Assembly (NCBI GenBank): GCA_046291695.1
Contig: JBKBSO010000010.1
Location: 1 to 64,000 of the forward strand
Length of the DNA stretch: 64,000 nt
Direction: 5' to 3'
Origin: PNNG01 sp046291695
GTDB taxonomy: Bacteria > Bacteroidota > Bacteroidia > UBA7662
Shown here piece after piece: positions 54,101 to 60,915 of the stretch. The notes beneath the pieces were generated by a model. It searched no databases. It was not told where the DNA came from and was given only the letters and a program-made list of their open reading frames with translations. A program made the position numbers and the translations under genes. Position 1 is the stretch's first letter. Each line of letters opens with the position of its first letter.

Positions 54101-56137
54101 AGCCAGGATGCCCCCGATGCGCTCGATTTGCAATTCGAAGGTTTCCGTTTGTCGAATATTTCGGCCTTGCTCAATGCCGATTCGGTACCCTTGCGTGGTC
54201 GCTTGGAGGGCGAGGTGCAATTTGAGCATATGTTCAGCAACCCGGCTGCACAGGCCAGGTTGGCCATTACGCGCTTACGATTTGGCGAAGAATATCTGGG
54301 GAATATGCGCATTACTGCCACCAACCCAGCTGCCAACCGTTACGACTTTAGTATGGGACTGGCCGATGGAGCTATCCGCATGCGGCTCGAAGGGAATTAC
54401 GAAGCAATAGCGGGCGAACAACTGTTGAATCTTCAACTGCAGCTCGATACCCTGCAGTTAAGCATGCTTACCGCTTTCAGCAACAATCAGTTCAGCAATC
54501 CGCAGGGTTTCGTAAGTGCCCGTTTCGATATCAGTGGAAGTCTTGCCGCACCACAATACACCGGAAGCATGCGATTCCGCAATGCTGCCCTCACGGTAAA
54601 CAAGCTCAACAATCGCTTTAGTTTGCCCGATGAACGTATTCGGATTGATAATGCGGGTATGGTGATTGAGCAATTTGAACTGCGCGACCCGCATGGGCAC
54701 CGGTTGTTTGTATCGGGTACCATCAAAACGCCAGAATTATTGCAGCCCGAGCTGGACTTGCGGCTGCGAGCCAACAATTTCCAGCTCATTGATGCCACGG
54801 CTAAAAACAACCCCATGTTTTATGGAAAGGCCAGCGTAACTACAGAAGCGCGTTTGCAGGGGAGTTTTAGCCGACCGATTATTGAAATGAAAGCCAGTTT
54901 GAACAAGGGAAGTAAGTTGTGGTTTGTGGTGCCCGAATCGCAAGCCGGCTTGGTGGAGCGCGAGGGGTTGGTATTGTTTACCGATATGCGTACTGCCTAT
55001 TGGGACAGCCTTTTTGTTGGGCAGCAGCAGTTGCAAGACATCACCGGGATTACCTTGATGGCCGTTTTTCAGGTAGATCCGGAAACGGAGCTCACAGTAA
55101 TTGTGGATGAGCGTTCGGGAGATAAGTTGCAGGTATCGGGCCGGGCCGATTTGCGCTATGAGCTTTTTCCCAATGGCCGCATGACTCTTTCGGGCGTGTA
55201 TGAGGTAAACCGTGGGGCGTATGACCTGAGTTTATACGATGTGGTGCAGCGAAAATTCGAAATTAGCCAGGGCAGTACCATCAGCTGGCGGGGCGATGTG
55301 CTTGATGCGGCCCTTGATTTGCGTGCCCGCTACCGGGTAAACACAAGCGCCATCGACCTGCTGAGTGAGCAATTGAGTGGGGTTGATGCCAGCACCCTGA
55401 GCCGTTATCGGCAGGAGTTGCCCTTTGATGTGTACACCAACATCCGTGGAGAGCTACTTAAACCACAGGTAAGCTTTTCGCTCGATATGCCCGAAAACCA
55501 GCGCGGAGTGCTCGACGGTAATGTGTATGCCCGGGTGCAACAGCTCAACCAGCAAGAAAGTGAACTGAACAAGCAGGTTTTTTCGCTTTTGGTGCTCAAC
55601 CGCTTTCTGCCCGCAGGCGCAGGCTCACAGGTTGGGGCAAGTGCCACAACCCTGGCCCGTTCGAGCGCCAGCCAAGTTTTAAGCGGTCAGCTCAACAGTT
55701 TGAGTGCCCGCTACATCAAAGCAGTAGATGTTGACATGAACCTGAGTAGCTTTACCGATTACCAAGGGGGGCAGGCACAAGACCGCACCGTGGCCAATGT
55801 AAATGTGCGCAAAAATTTGCTCGACGACCGATTGGTAGTACAATTGGGTTCTCAGGTAGATTTGGAAGGGAATCAGCGTCGACAGCAAAATGCCAGTGAC
55901 ATCATTGGCGACGTAACCCTTGAATACCTGCTCACCGAATCGGGTGATTACCGCATCAGTGCATTTCGCCGGAACCAGTTTGAAGGCCTCATCGAAGGGC
56001 AGTTGATTGTAACAGGCACCTCGCTGGTGTTTAGCCGTGAATTTAATCGTTTTTCGGAAGCTTTTAAGCGCCGGGCTGCCAGGCCAGAGCACGAAAAAAA
56101 GGCCCCACAACCCAAAACTGAGGAGGTGGAGCCATGA
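51194..56137 (+). CDS. tamB: TamB-like translocation/assembly or lipid-transport protein
   Basis: The 1,647-residue protein has one N-terminal membrane helix (about 10-32) followed by a long beta-rich periplasmic region. The C-terminal TamB domain (DUF490, about 1250-1630) has GVYEVNRGAYDL, the WRGD strand and the DVDMNLSSF stretch. TamB spans the periplasm and works with TamA, or carries phospholipids to the outer membrane as an AsmA-like bridge. It overlaps tamA as ATGA, the usual pairing in reverse order. The central region is variable and not otherwise recognised. Confidence 0.9.
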   Translation: MHPYLRTSLRLIAGCFVGLLSLIVLLVLLLRVAGVQQWAAEKGALWLSDKTDTHISIQKLRFSYRGDLLVEGLLIQFPEGDTLLYSQSLRTQCKWWELPAISVPFVDWEGLQANIQQDAAGNWNFARLLAPFVAKETDSLPAEAKKKKTSETPELRIGPIHLSQWELRYGSATDSLQMQLALGNLELWADSLLPDQNFYGLQQFALHNSRFELLSSGSPAAADDDSSQNVLPRIRIHRLDLGGLDLRYTDLQNSYGLVLGRLALELPELDLDQHKIRVDSFLLADSRLDMLLAEADSSGARAPQADNQAFVWPDWQADIYQVHLLNTHLLFQQGASAPQQANLQSLASRLHYRPGMASMALQLTNLREGGGLQINHLGSQLSLSNEALQLKSLQLRSGRSDFEASGRLNYPNIDALLSADSSLSLQLACKSTGIYPIDFARFMGDMAEDARLKPLLPVPLSFELITEGDMRELKLDSLQIDWGDGTRLAASGKLVQLLDSARMQFNLPRVQLSSVQADLNLLYADTSLAWPTHFLLDAGVRGSRSSLSSGMKLHLPGGTAFIMAAVEDTGRAHFTLDADLQGQAWAELLKQPDFGNVELGFRLEGSGRDLANLEMKLAGELEFIEYLEERYEMLRFEGELKQQQLRFAADMNQMPLAFDLKMTARLDSLVPEAELKLRLIRASLKRLGLRDDELVLRMQLDAGYRAQGASREAELLLTDGLFQTATSRYPVDSLRAWLQSDSLHFVAGLRSELAGGEFRANAGIDELVLAIRQQLRNYLPLAEIDSLERKDIQLAGELKLYENRLLTDLLVPELRRLDSSSLQLQFDQAAGTLRIDLQSPAIDYGDVSVRGMYIDLNSKPDSLEMTAGFARLQQADRIDIHPTRLQAEMLGDTVLFGLRMQREDASTLYALDAFINRIADTTHIQLLPNPLVLQGVNWQIPKENYIRFAPGYLRTENFSLQHQEELLALSQDAPDALDLQFEGFRLSNISALLNADSVPLRGRLEGEVQFEHMFSNPAAQARLAITRLRFGEEYLGNMRITATNPAANRYDFSMGLADGAIRMRLEGNYEAIAGEQLLNLQLQLDTLQLSMLTAFSNNQFSNPQGFVSARFDISGSLAAPQYTGSMRFRNAALTVNKLNNRFSLPDERIRIDNAGMVIEQFELRDPHGHRLFVSGTIKTPELLQPELDLRLRANNFQLIDATAKNNPMFYGKASVTTEARLQGSFSRPIIEMKASLNKGSKLWFVVPESQAGLVEREGLVLFTDMRTAYWDSLFVGQQQLQDITGITLMAVFQVDPETELTVIVDERSGDKLQVSGRADLRYELFPNGRMTLSGVYEVNRGAYDLSLYDVVQRKFEISQGSTISWRGDVLDAALDLRARYRVNTSAIDLLSEQLSGVDASTLSRYRQELPFDVYTNIRGELLKPQVSFSLDMPENQRGVLDGNVYARVQQLNQQESELNKQVFSLLVLNRFLPAGAGSQVGASATTLARSSASQVLSGQLNSLSARYIKAVDVDMNLSSFTDYQGGQAQDRTVANVNVRKNLLDDRLVVQLGSQVDLEGNQRRQQNASDIIGDVTLEYLLTESGDYRISAFRRNQFEGLIEGQLIVTGTSLVFSREFNRFSEAFKRRAARPEHEKKAPQPKTEEVEP

Positions 56138-58410
56138 GAAAATACTATTGGGCGGCTTTGCTCCTCGTATTGAGTGCTTGTGGTACCCTACGCAAATTGC
56201 CCGAAGGCGAGCAGTTGTACCGTGGCACCGAAATTGTGCTGCACAGCACCGAGCCCATCGAAAACCGATCGGCGCTCCAGGCAGAACTGGCCAATGTGGT
56301 TTTCCCCAAACCCAATGGCCGTTTGTTTTGGCAGTACCCCGGGATTTATATTCACGAGCGTGCCAAAGCCGAAAAGGGTGCACGACTGTCGAAAAGGCTG
56401 AACAAACGCTATGGAGAAGCTCCGGTTTACCTGAGTCAGCTCAATAATGAAAAAATTGCGCAGCTCATGCAAAACCGGCTCGAAAATCGCGGCTATTTTG
56501 ACCACGAAATTCGGCTTGTTAAACAAGGAAAAGGCCGCAAGGGCATACTTCGGGCCGAAATTCAGCTCGATCCGCCCTACCGTTTGCACCAGTATGCCTG
56601 GTATGGACCGCAAGACAGCCTTGCGCGGCTCCTGCTGCCTCAATTGCCCAAAGGCAAGCTACAGCCGGGTACACGCTACGATTTAGATGCCTTGCGAACG
56701 GAACGCGAGCGACTCGATACTTGGCTCAAAAACCGGGGATATTATGCCTTTTCGGCCGATTATTTCATTTTTAGGGCCGATACCAACCTCAACAATCGAC
56801 AATACAACCTTTATTTGGGCATCAAAGCTGCGAGTCCGCCCGAAGCCTTGTTGCCCTACCGCATCAATAGTGTTTCGGTATTCCCGAATTACCAGGTTCA
56901 GGCCGACAGCGGGCAAAGCAGCAAGCTCGATACGGTAGTGAACCGTGGCATACAGTTTATAGAAGGCGTAGACAAGACCTTCTTGCCACATCACTTACAG
57001 CGCTATATTTTGTTGCAGCCGGGCCAATTGTATGAGCGCAATCGCGAGCTCATGACCAGCAACCGCATCAGTAACTTGGGCAACTTTCGGTTTGTAACCC
57101 TGCGTTTTTATCCGACCGATTCGATAGTAGGTACTGATCATGCGGTGCAAACGCTTCAGGCCAATTTGTATCTTTCGCCCGCTAATAAGCGCCGTTTGCG
57201 ATACGAAACGCAGTTTTTATCCAAATCGAACAACTTTGTGGGGCCGGCCCTGAAAGCGGGTTACCAGAATCGGAATTTGTTCAAAGGAGGGGAGTTGCTT
57301 AACATTGACATGAACCTGGGCTTTGAAACGCAGTTTGCAGGAGGGCGGCAAACCGGTTTAAATTCCTACGAGGCTGGCATTCGAAGCGAATTGGTATTTC
57401 CCCGGGTGTTGGCGCCGGTTTCGCTGGGCGAAAATGTAAGCCATGGCATTGCCCGTACCCGCATGGTGGTGGGCGGAAGTTTGCTCAATCGGATGCAATT
57501 TTACCAGCTCCGTGCCTTTCAAACTTCTTTTGGTTACACCTGGAATACCAACCGTTTTGTGACGCACGATTTACAGCCGTTTTCGGTTAGTTTTACTGGT
57601 TTGGCGCGCACGTCCGACGCTTTTGAAATCATATTGGCCAATAATCCTTTCTTGCGACAAAGTTTCGATCAGCGATTTATTGCCGGTATGGTATACCAGT
57701 TTACTTTTAGCGAGCTCACTGAAAGCAAGCCCCACCGCTGGGTAGCGATTGCCTCGCTCGATATGTCGGGGAATTTATTGGGAGCTTTGAGTGGGAGTGG
57801 CCGTTTGTTTGGCGAGCCCCTGGCGCAGTATGTACGTATCGATGCCGATTTGCGCCACCATTGGGTGCTCAGCAAGGAACGTAGGCTGGTGTTTAGGGCC
57901 TTTGCAGGGGGGGGGTATAGCTATGGCAATAGCCAAACTTTGCCTTACATTAAGCAGTATTTTTCAGGTGGCCCCAATAGTGTACGGGCCTTTAACATCC
58001 GCTCATTGGGACCGGGCAATTACCGTCCGCTCGATTTTGATGCGGCTTCATTTTTTGATCAAGCCGGCGACATCAAACTAGAAGCCAACGTGGAATACCG
58101 CTTTCCGCTCTTGCCTTACCTGAAAGGGGCTTGGTTTTTGGATGCAGGAAATATTTGGCTGCAACGCTTTAACCCGGCTCTGGGTGGCGGACAGTTTACG
58201 GCCAATTGGATGCAGGAATTGGGTGTGGGTGCCGGCTTTGGCTTGCGCATCGATGCCGACATCCTGGTGTTTCGTTTTGATTTGGCGAGCCCTTTACGTA
58301 AGCCCTGGCTTCCTGCCGGCAGCCGATGGCTGGGCGATTTTGAACCGGGCAGCAGAAACTGGCGTCGCGAGAACCTGAACTTGGTATTTGCTATTGGGTA
58401 TCCGTTCTGA
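56134..58410 (+). CDS. tamA: TamA/BamA-family outer-membrane protein
   Basis: The 758-residue protein starts with a lipoprotein-type signal (LSAC, Cys16), as is common for Bacteroidota TamA homologues. POTRA-like domains follow (about 100-330, with the RLENRGYFDHEI pattern), then a 16-stranded barrel. The surface motif GGPNSVRAF and the C-terminal LNLVFAIGYPF end with the aromatic residue are typical of Omp85 proteins. It should form the outer-membrane partner of TamB. No terminator is visible downstream. Confidence 0.9.
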   Translation: MRKYYWAALLLVLSACGTLRKLPEGEQLYRGTEIVLHSTEPIENRSALQAELANVVFPKPNGRLFWQYPGIYIHERAKAEKGARLSKRLNKRYGEAPVYLSQLNNEKIAQLMQNRLENRGYFDHEIRLVKQGKGRKGILRAEIQLDPPYRLHQYAWYGPQDSLARLLLPQLPKGKLQPGTRYDLDALRTERERLDTWLKNRGYYAFSADYFIFRADTNLNNRQYNLYLGIKAASPPEALLPYRINSVSVFPNYQVQADSGQSSKLDTVVNRGIQFIEGVDKTFLPHHLQRYILLQPGQLYERNRELMTSNRISNLGNFRFVTLRFYPTDSIVGTDHAVQTLQANLYLSPANKRRLRYETQFLSKSNNFVGPALKAGYQNRNLFKGGELLNIDMNLGFETQFAGGRQTGLNSYEAGIRSELVFPRVLAPVSLGENVSHGIARTRMVVGGSLLNRMQFYQLRAFQTSFGYTWNTNRFVTHDLQPFSVSFTGLARTSDAFEIILANNPFLRQSFDQRFIAGMVYQFTFSELTESKPHRWVAIASLDMSGNLLGALSGSGRLFGEPLAQYVRIDADLRHHWVLSKERRLVFRAFAGGGYSYGNSQTLPYIKQYFSGGPNSVRAFNIRSLGPGNYRPLDFDAASFFDQAGDIKLEANVEYRFPLLPYLKGAWFLDAGNIWLQRFNPALGGGQFTANWMQELGVGAGFGLRIDADILVFRFDLASPLRKPWLPAGSRWLGDFEPGSRNWRRENLNLVFAIGYPF

Positions 58411-58487
58411 TGAGGCGAAGCGAGGGGAAGCGCGGCAGTGCAGGTTTGCAACTACGTGCGCTTTAACAACATCAACGCGGTCCAAAT
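58411..58487. other. Lead-in sequence to tandem array II
   Basis: Contains GAAGCGCGGCAGTGCAGGTTT, which recurs with slight change at 60028-60048 ahead of array III. The shared lead-in suggests that arrays II and III are parts of the same repeat family unit. Confidence 0.5.
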
Positions 58488-58690
58488 GCCGTATTGCATG
58501 GATGCCGTTCATATGCCCAAGGCTTCTACTCCGCACCAGCCAGCTGTGGTCTGCGGTCCGCGGTCCAAATGCCGTATTGCATCGAAGCCGTTCATATGTA
58601 AAAAGCTTCTACTCCGCACATGCCAGCCGCGGTCTGCGGTCTAATCGCCGTATTGCATGGATGTCGTTCATGTGTAAAAAGCTTAAAACC
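58488..58690. repeat. Tandem repeat array II (76/83 bp unit, three units)
   Basis: Units start with GCCGTATTG at 58488, 58571 and 58647, periods 83 and 76 bp. The sequence is the same family as array I, with GGTCYGC heptamers at the unit junctions. Confidence 0.85.
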
Positions 58691-58775
58691 TAGAACGGCT
58701 GTTTGTTACTGCAAGCTCACGGCCATTATGACCACCTTGCTCATCCTTTTCACGTAAAGATATTTCGCCCTTTCA

Positions 58776-59002
58776 GGGCTTCGATTTTCGCGACTTGCAC
58801 TTTACCGGGGCTTCACCCTGGCCTGTTAGCTGCCGCCCCTTCAGGGCTTTTAATGTGTTCGTTTTTGTGATGAAGCACGCCTCCTAAACAGCGCTGATGG
58901 CGCGTAATACATCAGGGCAGGGTGTAGCCTTGTCAGCATGGCCCTATGAATTTTGAGCGCTGAAGGTGCGGAATATACTCCCGTAAGCATTGGGCAATGC
59001 GA
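58776..59002. repeat. 227 bp direct repeat, copy 1, downstream of vapBC
   Basis: This stretch, from GGGCTTCGATTTTCG to the GCATTGGGCAATG region, is a diverged duplicate of 59795-60022. It contains CCTGGCCTGTTAG, GCGTAATACA, GCAGGGTG and GAGCGCTGAAGGTGCG, which pair up as partly palindromic segments. The two copies flank the toxin-antitoxin genes in the same orientation. Confidence 0.8.
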
Positions 59003-59109
59003 AACAAGCTTAATAAGATGTGTGATGGCTTGCGACGAATGATCGTTGAACAACACCTAGTAATCAACTAAAGTAAGCATAAACACCGCGATGCGACCAG
59101 TAGCCTTAG

Positions 59110-59514
59110 CTACTTTTTCCAATTTTCAACCTTTAACCCATTAATAGATTCGTAATGTCGCTCGTTATTGGTAATTAGCGTTAGTTCGTTTTCAATCGCA
59201 ATTCCTGCTATCAAAATGTCTGATGTTCCAATGGTTATTCCTTTTTGTCTAAGGTCTGCATAAAGGTCACCAGATATTTTTGCTGATTCCTCTGAAATGT
59301 GAATGATTGTGTTATTGGCTACAAATTCTTCAAATTCTTTTATCTGCTTTTCAGCCTTTTTGAATTTGAGTCCACCAAGGACTTCATAATAAGTGATTAT
59401 GGATATGTTGATGACATCGAATTCTCTCAAATAGTCGTTGAACCTGGCAACAACTTTTGAGTCTCCTTTGAAGTAGGAGGATAAAATATCCGTATCAACC
59501 AAAGATTCAGGCAC
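59110..59514 (-). CDS. PIN-domain toxin (VapC-like)
   Basis: The 134-residue PIN ribonuclease has the acidic active-site residues: Asp7 in LVDTDILS, a Glu in YYEVLGG, an Asp in GTSDILIAG and a last acidic position in NNERHYESI. VapC toxins cut tRNA or other RNA and are held in check by an upstream antitoxin. It follows the antitoxin gene by 2 nt on the same strand. A direct repeat lies on each side of the module. The family call is strong; the RNA target is not known. Confidence 0.9.
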   Translation of the reverse strand: MPESLVDTDILSSYFKGDSKVVARFNDYLREFDVINISIITYYEVLGGLKFKKAEKQIKEFEEFVANNTIIHISEESAKISGDLYADLRQKGITIGTSDILIAGIAIENELTLITNNERHYESINGLKVENWKK

Positions 59515-59516
59515 GC

Positions 59517-59747
59517 TCAGCTGATTTGTCTATCGTTAGTCCTGTTGTCGTGAAGGCTTTTCGTCATTTCATGGAAAAAACTTTCATCAAGGTCTTTCCA
59601 TGTCCCCGCAAGCTTTAGCGTCTTATCCTTAGATTTAATTTGGTCTTCAATTTTACTCAATAACATATTGATTTCAGTCAATTTGTCTGCTGACAGTTGC
59701 TGAAGTTTCCTAACCAAGCTGTTCCTAAGTCTGTTCTTCACATTCAT
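59517..59747 (-). CDS. Antitoxin partner of the PIN-domain toxin
   Basis: The 76-residue, strongly charged protein precedes the toxin gene by 2 nt, the usual antitoxin position and size. An N-terminal helical part (LVRKLQQLSADKLTEINMLL) is followed by a C-terminal tail (LAGTWKDLDESFFHEMTKSLHD). That tail resembles the toxin-wrapping ends of small antitoxins paired with PIN toxins. I do not see a clear DNA-binding motif. Two overlapping -7-like elements lie just upstream. Confidence 0.75.
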   Translation of the reverse strand: MNVKNRLRNSLVRKLQQLSADKLTEINMLLSKIEDQIKSKDKTLKLAGTWKDLDESFFHEMTKSLHDNRTNDRQIS

Positions 59748-59751
59748 ATCT

Positions 59752-59768
59752 CAAAACTACAAAATTAC
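59752..59768 (-). promoter_or_regulatory. Promoter elements of vapBC
   Basis: On the minus strand, TAATTTTG (59761-59768) and TAGTTTTG (59752-59759) both fit TAnnTTTG. The nearer one ends 4 nt before the antitoxin ATG, so a leaderless transcript is possible. Confidence 0.45.
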
Positions 59769-59794
59769 TGTTACTAATTCCTTGTTCGGTGATG

Positions 59795-60022
59795 GGTTTC
59801 GATTTTCGTGGTCTTGTATAATCAAGGGCTGCACCCTGGCCTGTTAGATGACGCCCTTTCAAGGCTTAAAGTGAGTTCGTTTTTATGATGTAGTACGGCT
59901 CCAAAACAGCGTTGAAGGCGCGTAATACAATAAGGCAGGGTGAAGCCCTGTCGTAATATGGCCCCACGAATTTTGAGCGCTGAAGGTGCGAAATATACTC
60001 CCGCAAGCTTTGGGTGATCCGG
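59795..60022. repeat. 228 bp direct repeat, copy 2, upstream of vapBC
   Basis: Diverged duplicate of 58776-59002, in the same orientation and about 1,020 bp away. Shared blocks include CCTGGCCTGTTAG, GCGCGTAATACA, GGCAGGGTG, GAATTTTGAGCGCTGAAGGT and AATATACTCCCG. Confidence 0.8.
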
Positions 60023-60163
60023 AAGGAAGCGCGGCAGTGCGGGTTTGAAGCCTTGTACGTTTGAACAGCGCTAACGCGGTACAAGACCGCAGTCCGCAGT
60101 CCGCAGCTGGACGGTGCATGCTTGACACGAAAAACGCTTGAACAGCTTTTACGCAGTTCAAAT

Positions 60164-60775
60164 AATGTATTGCATCATAGCCATTCATATGTAAAAAGCT
60201 TCTACTCCGCACATGCCAGCCGCGGTCTGCGGTCTAATCGCCGTATTGCATGGATGTCGTTCATATGCCCAAAGCTTCAAATCCGCACAAACCAGCCGTG
60301 GTCTGCGGTCCGCGGTCTAATCGCCGTATTGCATGGATGCCGTTCATATGCCCAAGGCTTCAAATCCGCACCAGCCAGCCGTGGTCTGCGGTCCGCGGTC
60401 CAAATGACGTATTGCATGGATGTCGTTCATATGGAAAAAGCTTCAAATCCGCACAAACCAGCCGTGGTCTGCGGTCTAATCGCCGTATTGCATGGATGCC
60501 GTTTATATGGAAAAAGCTTCAAATCCGCACAAACCAGCCGTGGTCTGCGGTCCGCGAATCGCCGTATTGCATGGATGCCGTTCATATGGAAAAAGCTTCA
60601 AATCCGCACAAACCAGCCGTGGTCTGCGGTCCGCGGTCCAAATGCCGTATTGCATCGAAGCCGTTCATATGGAAAAAGCTTCTACTCCGCACCAGCCAGC
60701 TGCGGTCTGCGGTCTAATCGCCGTATTGCATGGATGCCGTTCATATGCCCAAGGCTTCAAACCCGCACCGGCTAG
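60164..60775. repeat. Tandem repeat array III (76/83 bp unit, eight units)
   Basis: Units start at 60164, 60240, 60323, 60406, 60482, 60561, 60644 and 60720, with periods 76, 83, 83, 76, 79, 83 and 76 bp. The first unit is degenerate. Each holds GCCGTATTGCATGGATGYCG, TTCATATGNAAAAAGCTTC, CCGCACAAACCAGCCGTGG and one or more GGTCYGC heptamers. It lies between vapBC and the glucan phosphorylase gene. Long open frames through it are a side effect of the lack of stop codons in the unit. Confidence 0.88.
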
Positions 60776-60865
60776 CATCGCCCCGCGTTCCGTGCTGTTA
60801 CGGATGCCGGCGGCGACTGTGGAAAATTCGGGCAAAAACAGCCGGCTTAACATTGCTTTTAAACC

Positions 60866-60894
60866 TTGTATTTGGGTGATAATTATTACTTTTA
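60866..60894 (+). promoter_or_regulatory. Possible promoter of the glucan phosphorylase gene
   Basis: TTG at 60866-60868 is followed after 18 nt by TACTTTTA (60887-60894), one base from the TAnnTTTG consensus. The ATG is 21 nt downstream. Confidence 0.35.
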
Positions 60895-60915
60895 CCCCCC
60901 TCAACATTTAATATT

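Noticed and set aside
60122..60775. A 217-residue open frame on the plus strand (and a 155-residue one at 60250-60717) with repeated peptide units
   Set aside because: It lies wholly in tandem array III. The 76 and 83 bp spacings shift frame between units, so the frame is open only because the unit has few stop codons. No start signal or conserved protein is evident.
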